In this document: in pieces, positions 26,919-40,279 of the stretch
Position numbering within the stretch: position 1 is the stretch's first letter
Layout of the letters: each line of letters starts with the position of its first letter
Source: Embiotoca jacksoni
Lineage: Eukaryota > Chordata > Actinopteri > Embiotocidae
Assembly (NCBI GenBank): GCA_022577435.1
Contig: JAKOON010000005.1
Coordinates: 7,585,224-7,649,223, forward strand
Direction of reading: 5' to 3'
DNA length: 64,000 nt
Program-made: the position numbers and the translations under genes
Notes under the pieces: model-generated
Seen by the model: the letters and a program-made list of their open reading frames with translations, nothing else
The model's database searches: none
Told to the model about the DNA's origin: nothing

Positions 26919-27331
26919 CGATGCAGGCTTCTGCAGCAGTGTAGTCGTGTTCTTTTTCTGTTTTTTTAATTATTATTTTTTTTTATCCCCAAAACGACTT
27001 GGGACTCTGTTTTAAACAAGACAACAGTCATGGGATCTATATATAGCCTCAACTGCCGCGATACAGGACGCAAAATGAAACTTGTGCGTTTTTGGTGCCA
27101 CACTCTGTCTGTTGTTTGTTATTCAAGGCAGCCTTTGCAGGGAATATACGTGACAGTGGCCCTTGAATTTATCTCCCTTTATTGTGCTGCACTGCCTCTT
27201 ATAATGTGTATAGTATTTGTATGTATATATATATATATATAATGTTTATAATGCACACAAAAAGTGTTGTGGCAGAGTATCAGAAGAGTGTGATGCTGTG
27301 CCTGCGGACATTCATAAAGTGCTGTAGCTCT

Positions 27332-27345
27332 ATTGGTTATAAATA
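27332..27345 (+). promoter_or_regulatory. ATTGG plus TATAAATA, candidate core promoter
   Basis: ATTGG (27,332-27,336) lies directly before TATAAATA (27,338-27,345), followed by GC-rich sequence (gccggagggagcgg) and a GCAG-rich stretch to about 27,420. A start site would be expected near 27,366-27,370 on the + strand. A CCAAT-type box this close to TATA is unusual. It could serve an alternative lingo1 first exon or a non-coding RNA. Confidence 0.3.
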
Positions 27346-27419
27346 GCCGGAGGGAGCGGAAAGCCAGATAGAGCAGGAGCAGCCTCGTCGCTGGAGCAGC
27401 AGCAGCTCAGCCTGTCTGG

Positions 27420-29946
27420 CTTTATCTGGGTGCACAATCCGAGATGATAGATAGCTGATACACTTTGAGATACAGTATCACACAGACACACGGGCAAGGG
27501 TGTGGCACAGGGGGGCTTCAGAAGAGCGTTCTTAGTTTTTTCCCCCAGAGTGCTTTGTGTTTTCCCTCTCAAAAGTGTTGATTTGTGTGTTTTTTTGGAC
27601 TCAAATTTAGAGAGAACCTATCACACTGAGTGTGTATTTATTTTGTCAGGTTTTCTTGTTGATTTCTTTGAAGACTGGGGCACTGCTGACTCAATCGAGG
27701 CTGCTTTTGCAGCAGTTAAGAGGCTGCTGAAGTGCGTGATTCGCTTTGTCCAGACGACTCGGCTGCCTTCATTAAACAAATGTGCGGCCGCTGACCTTGG
27801 CTATCTCCAGTCGTCGATAAGACTCACCTCTTTGCCTTGCACTGTAGGCTACAGCATACATGAAGCGAACACCCCTCTCCCTCCCATCCGACAACATTAT
27901 GCTGCTGTTGACATACTATATTGAATTACAACACGTTGATCAATGTTTGCAATAACCTAAACCTCTATATAGTGGCCAATATAATACAGAGTATCAGATA
28001 TCACAGGGAAATCATGCTCCTCATAACAGCATTATATTTCAGTGAGGTTATATTCTAGTATCTTTATAATTTAATCACATGCAGGGAGAATGGAAGAGCA
28101 TTAAAACATTGGGGCATTGAACATTCATGGAAGAAATCAGCTCCAGCCACAAATGTGACAGCAGACCAGGGCAGATGAGCAGTCGAGACAGAGTGGGTAG
28201 CGATGGTGAGGACCATGATGTGAGTGCATGATGACTTGATCACAGGCTCGCCTTCTCACAACACACTAAATGACCAATAGTGTCAGTGAGCGGGCTAATG
28301 CTGGCGTATGACGTTTTTGCATGTCTCCTGGAGATACTCATCCTGGGTGTAAAGCTGACACCTACTGCATTGACAAGGTGTTTATTAGCTCCCAGTTGTG
28401 AGGCCGTGAAGCCTACATAATGCTACGATAACATGGCCCTGAGAGTTTTCACACGGGACAGCAATTATGTTGTTTTTTTTATAACACAGGGCTGCCATTC
28501 CACTTGATGCCAGTGTCTTGATACGTCGCTGCCAGAGGCTGGATGGCATGTTTATAAAAGGCCTGCGGTGGGATCACAGTGGCTTTTTGATGGGAGGGGG
28601 AAGGAGGATTTTTTTTTCACAAGTCGCTGTTGTCCTTGGTGGATGTCTTTTGAAATAGATAAGCTGGAGAAACAGCTGCAAGTGTTGTCAAAAAGTAATC
28701 AGCATTTTGGTCTTTTCTTTGTCAGTTTCTGCAGTACAATCCCTTTTAGAGAAATATTTTTTTTGACCCGTTGGGAAAGTGTCCTAGACAGTGTGTCATG
28801 AACCAACTTCACAGCAGTGTCAACAGCTTTTTATTTCTCTTATTTCCCCTAAGGGTAACCTGCGCAAACTGAACTTACGAAACACAATGTCATTGTTCCT
28901 TATAAAACAGGCGCTGGTTGTCATGCATGTGGTGTCCTCTGATGTTTTGCACTGTCCAACAAAATGTGGTTTTGTTCTTTGCAACAGTGAACATGCTAAA
29001 CGTGTCATCGGTGGCCAAAAACATCAAGACGCTCATGTTTGAGGCTCCATGTATCCTGGATTCCTACTGTTCCAACAGTAAATGCCGCTGTGCGTAAACA
29101 CACTTGATGGTATACAACCCATACTGTGCCCTCCGTGTTACCTTTGTCAGTGTAATAGTGGCTTTCAACCGTGCCATTTCTGAAATCAAATTTCTGATTA
29201 TAATTGCATTGCCCTTAATCCAATGATGTTGCACACATTAACGTGATTATCGCATACACTAATCCAGAATTTACACTCAATTGGTAACCCAGTATTTACT
29301 GCATCAAAGATACTGGTCACAAAGCTGCAACATTTATAATATACAGTAATAGACTGTTTTTTGTATGGTGATGTGGTGAAGTGTTACAGAAAATATCCAC
29401 ATCCTACTGTGACATTATTTGAGTGGCTATGTGACCGGTCTTCCACGGCTGATTCTAATGTAAAGCAGCAACACAAAGAGAAACAAGTTTATTATTATAA
29501 CTATTAGTATTTTGAATTAATGCTTCCAGTGAAATGCCACTGCAGTGTCGAGCCTAGTTAGAGGCATGTCTAAATGCCATGTATTTGCATTAGCCTGTAG
29601 GGTGCATTCACATGGAAAGAGAATCATGGTTAGACAAACTCATACACGTTCAGCTAATTCTGATCTACCTCACAGCGTTGTGACAAATGTCTTTTGAGAA
29701 TTTCTGCAATGGTGCTTTTACCCTTTACGCTTGTGTGAAAAATGAGGGTGTCCACACAGAAATGCTGGATTACTGCATGTTTTCAAATGGCAGCGGGCAG
29801 GAGAAATGGATTCTTTACTGGACCTCTACATGTCAACACGTAGCCTAAACACTGCGTCCACCTAGATTTTACCGATCACTGCCAGCATTTTAATTAACCT
29901 CATAACTTGCCTACCTCCAACTTTCAATAATATTGCAATCCAAACC
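27420..29946. other. Non-coding, probable lingo1 intron
   Basis: Apart from the TATA-like site at 28,553, no feature is recognised. The frame at 27,502-27,924 (140 residues) has no recognisable domain. Confidence 0.45.
28553..28560 (+). promoter_or_regulatory. TATA-like box TATAAAAG
   Basis: TATAAAAG followed by gcctgcggtggg matches the TATA consensus with a GC-rich downstream flank. Single-motif evidence; it may be chance. Confidence 0.2.
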
Positions 29947-29954
29947 GTTTACAT

Positions 29955-30458
29955 CAAGGCTAATCAAACTGTGGTCCATGGGCCACGGACGTCCCATTGG
30001 ACATTTCCTGTGACCCACAAGAAGATGTCTGTCTGGAGACAATTTCACTGTGTTCGGCTTTAACAAATATGGATTAGGACCTACTGTAAGAGCCTATTGT
30101 CGGCTTAGTCCCGTGCTTGGATTTTAAAATTGTTTGTTGGGAAATATTCAATGTTGGGCAGGAAAACAAGGAAATGTATAGCAGCCCGAAGGTCTGATGT
30201 TTAACAGATTATAATAATTAGATATATAATAATTAATCAACAAATCATTAACAGTCCCGTTCTGTTTCACTATGTTCCTCTTGCATTTTGCTGGGTGGAT
30301 TTGATTCCATAAGAGGATGTGAGTGATTAGTTTCTTCCATGTACTAATATATTTATTAACATTAAGACTGATTGGTACCCAAAACATTCGGTGTGGCCTC
30401 TCCAGCTCCCAGTGATCTTCCTATCCGGCCCTCTTGCCACTGAGTTCGAACAGCCCTG
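29955..30458. mobile_element. Non-autonomous hAT-like element with 8-bp target duplication
   Basis: The flanks are an exact 8-bp direct repeat, GTTTACAT, at 29,947-29,954 and 30,459-30,466. The termini are imperfect inverted repeats: CAAGGCTAATCAAACT at the left, and CAGGGCTGTTCGAACT reading inward from the right. CA...TG ends plus an 8-bp duplication are the hAT signature. No transposase frame is present in the 504 bp. Confidence 0.7.
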
Positions 30459-30466
30459 GTTTACAT

Positions 30467-32118
30467 TAAATAGATGGGAGCTCCTAATCACTGCTGGGCT
30501 TGAAATAGCACCTTGCCGCTCGGAGGATGCATCATTAAAAAAAAAAAAAGGCGCTAATGGTGGATGGGGTTATGGGTCAAGGGTTGGGAGGGTGTTAATG
30601 TGCTTACTAAGGCTCCTCGCTAACCCTCTGGAGGTAGCATTTGTATTCACTGCAAAGGGACTAATGAGTGCCGATGCTGGCACCTGCGTCGCCAGGACGA
30701 CTTAAAACAGCCATCTTTCAGATGATTATGGGAATGTCACTCTGCTAAACTGCCAGTGGGCTGTAACTTACACAGACTGGGACACTTGATCACCTCAGAC
30801 TGGCAGCTTTTGGACAGAAGGCTGGAGTCAAAGCACCAAAGGGGAAGTCACCAGGTTTTGGCCACTCTCTCTAGTTTCACACACTATAACTTCAATCATC
30901 TTACAGCTTTACTATACATATGGAAAAGTATATGGCTATACTGTGTCCTGTATTACTTTTGGGAGTGTACAATGATGGTTATATTTCAGGTGTATAAGCT
31001 GGGTACACAAGAACACATGAAAACTGAAGCCCTAGTGTGATGTTTTTTGGGGGTGAAAATTCCATATCCATTGTTATTTACAATGCTTCCCCTTCCTTTC
31101 CAGCTGCAGAGAATGTATATTATTGTCCCATTTGATATTTGCAGATGCGTTTATAACTAAAGTCTGAAGTCTGAATAAATTGTTTTGCAGTGCGGATGAT
31201 TAGTACTGTAGTGTGTTGCATCTGTTCTACTGAAAGCATTCATTCAAACAGCGCTATTCAGTGGCGATTGGAAAAAAAACAATAATGGGACAATAGCACC
31301 TCCACTTACACGGCCACACTTGAACAGATAATATACTACTATATTATTATATAAGTGGGAACAAGATCTGTGTTTGTGACCCACCTCCCTGATGTAACGG
31401 CTGTTAAAACACCCTGTTGAGATTCGGGGTTCAGAGTTCGGTGTTTGGGTGCAGCACCAGTACTCTTGACTCTCTCTCCTCTGTCTAGTAGGCCTCCTGA
31501 GGATATAGAAGTGGAGTTGTCATTTACAGCTGACCTGCTACAGGTGTCCTCAGATTTCAAAAGTGAAAGATGCAGGAGCTTAAAACGTATTTTCATCTTC
31601 TTTTTTTTTTTCACTTATTTATTGGGTGTATTGGGATGTACCTGCTTAGAGTTTGACATACAGACCCTCCTTTAGATTGACCTATTGAGTTCCTAATTAA
31701 GGTCTGAAGATGTCTCTGGACTTATTTTGTAGCTGTTGCTATTTCATGGCACTCACAAAGTCCCATTAAAAGTCACTAATCCTATTATCATTCATTAAGA
31801 ACATGGACACCCCTGTTGAAATGCTGCCAAAGTATAGAAAGGCTATCCTCCATGATACTTGGATTAAAGTGTTCTCAGATAATTTGAATATTTTAATGTG
31901 CTTCAAGCCCATTATCCCCTCCTTTCGTCAGATCAGTGTGGTTGCCTTTTATCCATTGACTGCCTATTCCCATTCATCATGTGATTTAAGACAACAGGAG
32001 CCATGCTTTGAGGTATAAAGGGGCAGAGGCTTTTAGTTGCCTAAAAGCTCACTTTCTCCATCTTTTTGGTGCTCTCCCCTCATCTCCCTCTCTGGGTTTA
32101 ACTTCCCTAAAAGCTCTT

Positions 32119-32126
<8 letters not shown>
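30467..32126. other. Non-coding, probable lingo1 intron
   Basis: An A run lies at 30,537-30,549, followed by a moderately GC-rich stretch (about 30,550-30,710). No gene recognised. Confidence 0.45.
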
Positions 32127-32184
<58 letters not shown>

Positions 32185-32207
32185 ACTTTCACCCACTTGC
32201 TGTCAAC

Positions 32208-32266
<59 letters not shown>
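32127..32266 (+). repeat. (TC)n and (GA)n inverted pair around a 31-nt spacer
   Basis: A 53-nt TC tract (32,127-32,179) and a 56-nt GA tract (32,211-32,266) are exact reverse complements, separated by 31 nt of unique sequence. Together they form a perfect long inverted repeat. Confidence 0.97.
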
Positions 32267-32270
<4 letters not shown>

Positions 32271-35200
32271 AAATGGCAGAACACTGTAACAAAGAGCACC
32301 AAATAGTGTTGATGGAGGAGGGCGAAAGTGCAGAGAGGAAACAAGAGGTCAGATTTCAGGTTATCGACCAGACTGGGTGGCATGAAGAGATGTTAGTTTG
32401 CTAGACATGGAGAAGCGGCAATAATCCGACTGACAGTTAGACCTGAAATAGAGCTATCATGTCTTAAATGCTGGCACTTTTGTGGTGCTTCTGAACATGT
32501 TTGCATCCACGTTAGTGATCATTTTAGAAACCGGATTAAAAAAATATTTGACTGATGATTTAAAGCACCATATTCTACTGCTATACTCTAGGATGAGTTT
32601 GTGTTTTGAATATGAAATATGCTGGGATGTGTCTATTGTCTGGAATATTCTGACAATTAAACACCGCCTCCTGTATATTATTGAAGGCGACAAACAAAGC
32701 GGGAGCTGTTGCCATTTCGTCACACGCATTCCTGTCGAGTCCAAAACATGTCAACGTTGTATAAATACCGCACACATTGAGAAATCCAGAATGAATCAAG
32801 GCTGTAACTGATCATTATTTTACTTTTTATTTTTTCATCATTTGCTCGACAAGATTTTCAGAAATAAAGACAAATCCCAAGTCACAAGTTTCCAGAGCCA
32901 AAGTGACGTGTCAAAATATCTCATTTTGTCTGACCAGCAACCAACCACTAAGTGTTCAATTTATACTGATATAATCATACTGAAATAATGAAATAAAAAT
33001 AAGCGAGGAAATAATGCAACATGAGTGACGCACATGCACACACACAGGTGCACGAACACATAGCAATCAAAAAGTTGGGAAACTGCAGCACATCCCCGTG
33101 TTGTGCACGGGGCAGGGGGAAGCTGTGACCTTTATGAATAAGTATTTCAAGTTACGCAGTGACGTTCTGCCCCTATTGTAACACCGGTGCCTCTCAAAAC
33201 ACCTCGGCTGGCTCATTGGTTCTTTGCCGTAGGCTCTCTGAAGCATTTCAAGGGTCTCCGTTGCCCATTTGCCGAGTTTGACACAACATTTTACGTGCGC
33301 TCTCTGCTCAAGTTCACGGTGAAATTGCAGATATACACACACACACAAACACACATTTGTTATACACAAACACATTTTTGCGATTACATTTTCAACCATT
33401 TCAGCAACATCTTGAATGATTCAACATGTCTGAACATTGGTATATTTGGTGAAATGTTTAGTGTACCTGCAGTTTTGTTTTGCCCATTTCATTCCAACAT
33501 TCTTTACCTATACATAACAAACTGCATCTCAAAGATGAAAATTAAGTGATAAGGTGAGGACAGTAATAGAGGACATGCACATAATGGCAGTTTTAATTCA
33601 AATTGTGTGTGTGCTGAAGTGCTTTTGCACTGGTGTGTAGATTTGATTTGAAATATGTGCTTAGTCTGATGGAACTCTGCTTGATAACATCAAGCATACA
33701 GCTCCCTCTCTCAGCCACGCTGCACAGTGTAGGTTGATTATGCAGAAATGCAAGATAGAGGTGCTTAATGGTAGTCAATGTGCTTCTGCTTCCTTTCAAG
33801 GAAAGAGAAAATAGGGAGCTTTATTCAAAGACAGGAGAAGCAGATGACTAGTCAGAGGGTTTGACATTTACCTATACCACACCCAACTGTGCACTGTGAT
33901 ACACCTGGAAAATGTTTTCACCTAATCTGATATCAAAGCATAGTTATGAATTTGAGTTTGACGAGTTGAAGTTGATTGATTGCTTCTGTATTACCTCTAG
34001 ACAGATATGTTTTAACTTCTGCTATTGCCAGTGACATTTTCTAAATCTGAAGGGGACAAGTGAAGGCAGCAGTAACCGTTTAGATGGTGGTGGTGGTGGT
34101 GTGTGGGTGGATGGATGGGGAGGGTGAGACTGATGAAAGAGCCGGGCAGCGATCAAAGGTGAGAAAATGAAATGGCATTTGACCTCGCTGGATGCCAGCA
34201 TGTGACGTGCTCCCACAGAAGTGCAAAGTAGTTTGGGAACCTGTGGGAATTGTGAGGGGAGAGAGATCAGAGCTGAGGAGCGCTGCTGTGGGGCGAGAGG
34301 ATGGTCCAGGCAATTTAACCCCTCCATCTCTTAACTGATTTAGCAAGAGACCGGTTGAAGGTGGGAAGGTGAGTAGAAATTATTATGATGACAAAATGAG
34401 TCAATCTCAGACCAAAGGAAAAAAAAAAATCACATTTAGCAGTGAATGATGGTATAACGCTCACTATACATTAAATTCCTCCTGATGATATCAAGTCATG
34501 GTCCCTGTACATTTTTGTAGCTGGTTTTATGCCCTAGAAAGGAACCTCAAGAGTAATCTGCCTCCGTAATACAATCCCTCCTCACCCAGGTCCTGAACCT
34601 GTGGTAGATATGTAAATGTACAATAAATAATTCAGGTCTTTTGCATTTCTTTGTGCTTGCTTCTGCCATGTTGGCAATGATGAGCAAAACAGCGCTAAGG
34701 GAAATATGTAGTGTCCCTTCCATCTATTATGGCTGGACCATCTGCCTCAGATTGTAGGTTTAGGATGGATAATAACCGAAGCATGTTTATCACATGCATC
34801 GGGTCATTACTTTTTCAGGTGTCTGTGAAGAAGTGATGCGATTACAGCTTGGGCTAGCAATTTTCATTATTCATGAATGTATCATATATGAATTGTTCAT
34901 TTTATATATCACAGTATTATAATCTGTAAAACATCAGAAATCAGGGCTGTTACAATTTTCTACCTTCCTTGTTTTCTGGTCCTAAATTGAATTTTGAATT
35001 TTAAAACCCAAAGATAATCAAACATAAAAGGAAAGTAGCAAATCAATGAACTGGAGAAGCGGTATCCACAGAATGTTTGATGCTTTTACTTGATGAATGG
35101 TGGAAACAATTAATCTATTAATTGACTCATAGTTTCACTTCTAAATACAATATTAAATTGTTATCGGAATTTGCAATGCAAATTTTGCTTCATAGCTCAC

Positions 35201-38200
35201 AAGCAGGAGGGGGCTTGTTTGTTAATCCACTATTCCTGTTACCTCATCCGTAGACCAACTCCATAAATAAGAATGTGTTCAATAATACTGACGGAACAAG
35301 CGAAGGTTTTAAGCCTGAGAAATTTGAGAAAATAGCTGCATTTCAACACCGCTGGTTTACATCTCCCTGTAAATGTCATACAAGTTACATCACAACAAAG
35401 CTGACATGACAAGACTACAAAGATGGAATTCTAAAACATGTGTCCACAAGCGTGTCATCCGACTGTCAGCATTCTTCCACAAAGGCATTGCTCTTTGCAG
35501 GGAAACAAAGGAGAAAGTCAGTCATTCTCATTAATTAAGGCCTGAGTGGCAGAAGGGATCACACTTTCCCTGCTCTGCAGATTGAGGCTGGATGGGCTTT
35601 GTTATGAATTGCACTCAGAATCTAATGAGGTTTTTTTTTCTAGTGTTAAGAGATATTAATTCACACATACTCCATATGAGCTTGTACCATTTTTAATCCC
35701 TTTTAGCATAATTACTTTAAAGCTGAAAGTCATAAAGTTCTAATGCATTTTTCTGTAACTTCGTCCAAGGGGTGCACAAGTGTTGACAAGGGATTTGCCA
35801 TGTCTTTGCCAACCCTAAAGCCATCTGGTATTACTATACAGGGTCACCTTGTCATTGATCCATGTGTGGCATGTGAAATACCTAGATTGTCTTTCTAAAA
35901 GTGAGATTCTGCTCCCTCCAGTACCCTCAGGATTAGCAGCGCTATAGAGATGTGATTCTTTTCTTTTCACTATCATTATGACCTCCTCTCCTGCTACAGG
36001 GAACCAAAGATAAGGAATGGGAGGATACAAGGACAGCTTAGACAAGTAATTTTGCCTTTAATTGCTTGAACCTCCCATGAGTGCTATTGCTTAAGTACTC
36101 CAAAACTGTTGTTGTTTTCCCCCACATAATCTTTGATTATATGAAGGTCAGCATTTTTCTCTAAGCTTCTTATGAGAGAATTTGGAGCAGGTGGATTGCT
36201 CATAGAGATGAGACAATGCTCCCCTGCTGGAGTTGAGAGCGAGAGTGAACTGCTCTCTTTTTTCCATCCACTGCAGTTACTTCACTAACTGTCTCCCAAG
36301 CCCATCTCGGCCATTTTACATACGATAGTCTTTGTTTTTGTTTTTTTTGTTCTGCGTAGACCTCATTTCCCAGTCTGTATCAATAGCATCATTATGTGGG
36401 GTTTTATGTGGCTAATTAAGGCTTCATCTTTCTGGGCGATCTCTCAGAGGACATGGATTAAGCTCCCCTATCTCTGCACCGGAGCCACGTCGGGGTCGGC
36501 CGGGCCTGCTCGACTCTGTGGATTGTGCAGGGGGGGAAAAAAAGCACTGACACGTTCCCTTTTTTTCTGGTGAAATTATACTTAGAAAAGGAGAACAATA
36601 TAAATGCTGGAAGTTCAACGCAGGAATCAAAGGATTTATTGATGAACTGTGGAACAGGCTTTGGAAAAATCTATGGTGCTACTCAGTTTGGGCACACATC
36701 TAAGTCCTTCATTCTCAAAATACCCTGGATTATTTTAGTTTTTGATTGATTCACGCCTTCTGTGCAAGTTTGACGAAAGCGTTTATACAAGCTACAGTGT
36801 CTAACACATTCTACTATAGCATACTGTAAATTATTTTCACTGCTATGCCTCAATTGACAAACCTATTGCAGAATGCCGTTTGAATCGATGGCCTACTAGA
36901 CCGTACCCTTTCGACAATTCATTTAAAGTTTTCATGCCTGAACAGGCGCCGTTTCGTTTGCATAGACAATCAGGTGATTCATTTTAGTTGGGATGCTGAG
37001 TCACTAGTGCAAGAACAGAATTTTATGAATTTCAAATGCCTTGTTATTCTGGGTCCACTCTCATTATATTTTAGTGTGAAAGTCAACAGATGAAAGTCTG
37101 GGTCAACACTCATTAAAACAACAGCCAGGATACCCTGTCCATACGAACAGACGGCGAGCAGGAAGACCTCAGTGATACATTGCAGACCTGTCACTACTTG
37201 TTCGGGAGGTTAAATTTACCTTTTGACTTTTCGCACACTGCTGTGGCGAAGGAGAGAGGGGGGGGGGATTTATTTTTTTTGTTATGGTGCATAAACACAA
37301 TCTGCCTGAGAGCTCTGGTTGATTCGTGAAGTTCTTATAATGCACCTTCGGTTTTTGATAAAGCACTCGTGAGACAGTATTTTTGTCTGAGCCCTTGCCA
37401 TTGGAGGAGATAAATCCTAAATGAGTAAACCAAAGTGACTTTGCACAGGCAGTTTATACAAGAGTCTGTACACTTGAGAGCCATAAATCAAGAACTGTGT
37501 GGGATAAAAAAAAAAAAATCTAAATCAAAAGACCTTACTTTTTACCTTTAATGTATTGTTTCAAGATGAAATAGTGTCTTGAATCTTATACTTTGTCACC
37601 TCGCTGAATGTGTGGTTACACTGGGTCTCATTCTAAATCCATGAAATAGTGTCCTTCCTGTCTCTGAATTAGGTTCACCTTCAAGGATGTTCTACAAAAA
37701 CAAGTGTTTGAAAGAACTATGCCATTTCAGGAATGAAAAAAACGACCTAAGGTTGAGGCGACTGAGTTCTTTTACTAGAAACGTGATAGTGGCAAGTAGG
37801 AAAATGGTACTTAAAGAAGTGGGAGGGAGAGCCTTGGGAGTGAGATACAGAGGTTGTTGCTTTAATCTGTTCAATGCTGCGGAATTTATAGGAGAAATTC
37901 AAAAAATGTTTGTCGGTCCAAACACAGTTGATGGTAAATGTTGTCAATTGAAACAATACATTCCTCATCAAGTTCTCTGTGTCTCTGGGAAGCAGATGAA
38001 AAATCTGTTTCTCTTACAGAATTTACAGTGTCATTTGAACAACAGGCTAATTGAGCTGTCCTGGTCAGCAGGGGGCGCTGTACATGCTGCTAAAAACAAA
38101 AGAAAACCATGTTCTCTTTGCTTGTACTTCAAGTAGCTACTTTCTCGACAGTGAATTTGTCATCCCGAAGTATGAGAGGATGTAATGGATGAGGGTACAT

Positions 38201-40100
38201 TTGACAGTGTTTGGGCTGAATTTGCTATGCAAGAGGATGTGGCCGCGCGGAGGCCATCCAGAAACTGAGCTGCAGAGAGCAAACAACGACGACTGGTGCC
38301 TTTGTTCAAACTGCCCTTCGATACCAACAGAAACTGAATCATTCTGCTGCAATTAATTTCAGCGTGGGCGGTTTTTGTTGGATGTTACGCCGACCGAGAG
38401 AGTCGTGTATGCATTATGATGCATGAAAGTTTTATTTCTCACTTAGAAAGAGGTGTGCTGGAATTCTTCTTCAGGATACTGACGAAAAACTGGAAGAGAC
38501 ACCAAAACCAGCAGAGCCGAGAGGGCAGATAAACATTGATACAGTATTTTTGTTTCCTAACGCTGTTTTAGGCAACAATTTGGGCGAGGGTGGTGAAACA
38601 TGGCAACGCTGGATAAGTGGTTCTCTCAACATGTTGTGTTGTTTGTGTTTACAATAACTGTGAACATTACAGCATATGATCAGTACTAAAAGCTTCTTAT
38701 TGAAAATCCACCTTCTTTCCTGTCCTTTGCTCTCGAGAACAATATTGTCTGGCAGTTTATTTTTATTTTTTTTGTTGAGTAGGTGCTACAAGGGGAGAAA
38801 CTTGGCTCAGGGAACCGAAGGATTTGGGGGTTGGGCATCAGAAGCATCCTGGCACTGCCAGCGCACAGCTCCACGACCAGGAAAGCTTTCTTGGTTAACG
38901 TGGCACACACAAAGGAAATTATTGCTTCAATGAACTACATTTACCATCAATACTGAGTGGACACCAACATAAGAACTGGCAAATTTCCCTTTAAAGAAAT
39001 TAAATAAAATGTTGATACTGCCAGCCTCAGATGATGAATAAAGACTAAGCCAATTCATGTATTTTCAACAAAGAAAACAGGTAGATGATTTTGAGGATGA
39101 TAGCAACATTGATATTTTAGAAATTTTTTTTAAATTTAATTGTAATATTGTCCAATTCTTCATTATGTTGTTAGTTAAGTTTGAACGAGATATGCACATC
39201 ATCCACATTTGGACAAACATAATTGTGACTGAGATACAGTTTGTGTTCACCTGCACATTTTAACACTGCAAAGTAAACATAGCAGTGTTCTCTTGTGGAC
39301 AGATTATAGCATTTACAGTATGTCATATACATATCTTTGACATTTTTGTAGTGCAATTTTGTATCTATTAGCTGTCATATACACCGATACTGTATTAAAT
39401 ACAAAATATTATTATCTAAACCCAGCTCATGCAATCAGAAAATAAAGATTTTTTTTTTTTTTTGGTTGGTATAGTTTGGTATTTTTATGGATTTGCATTT
39501 TGTCCAAGGTTAGGTCATTTGGTCCTTCACCCAACCCTCTACAGAAAGCTTGGGTTGTACATCATGTGACAATATCTTAGTGAAAATTACTTTTCATCCT
39601 GACAAGCATTCCTTGGTACTGACTTGCAGTAAATACATCCTAAAACACAACAGTGAACTGCTGGAGCTTCTCTGGTCCAGTGTTTTGTCTGTAATCTGTG
39701 CCGTTCTCCTCTGCGGTATGTAAACGCAGCATCCTCCGATGTCTAATCCCAGTACATTAACGTGACATTTTCTGCATCAGGGTTAACTCTATCAATCAGC
39801 TAATTACAGCTCATTCCCCTTAAAAGGCCTCAATGTGAGCTGCATGCGCAGCTAAGCAAAAGGGACATTTTCTTCGCCACACTGGGAGGAAAGCCTTTAG
39901 ATGCCAGTCACAATTAAAGTCAATGTGGCCCTGAGCCTCTCCACACTGTGCCCATCACACTTCTTCTCAGCCGATAAGATATAGCGTAAATTATTCATTT
40001 TGAAACGAAGGCATGTTTCCATGTTGCCTCGTTTTGATTGAGGAACCAGTGCAGCTTGCACTGTTGTCGCTGCTATTAAAGATACATCCTACATACATAT
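32267..40100. other. Non-coding, probable lingo1 intron
   Basis: Mostly unique AT-rich DNA with a GGT-rich patch (34,084-34,120), a G-run near 37,258-37,268 and a good splice-donor-like site at 34,369 (gggaag|gtgagt). Possible conserved non-coding stretches lie at about 35,520-35,640 and 39,740-39,960. Confidence 0.45.
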
Positions 40101-40279
40101 ATGGAGGAGTTGATATAGCGGTTTTGCCATAAGCCAGGAAAAGAGCTCGCCCAAGAGCAAATTACCCCGCACTCACGCAACTGCCAATTTCACTCACTTC
40201 ATCTGCAGGAAAAATGTATTCACTCACAAATTGAGTTAGAAATTTGTGAGTGCAAAACGTTAATATATCCTTCCTCCAT
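40101..40279. mobile_element. Small MITE-like element with internal hairpin
   Basis: The left end ATGGAGGAGTTGATATAGCG with GTTTTGC is matched in inverted form at the right end (40,252-40,279), with a few mismatches. Next to the right arm is a perfect 12-bp hairpin, CACTCACAAATT at 40,221-40,232 with its complement at 40,241-40,252 and an 8-nt loop. Non-coding, about 180 bp. Confidence 0.5.

Noticed and set aside
32008..32383. SLSLSL and REREREREK frames
   Set aside because: Translation of the CT and GA tracts.
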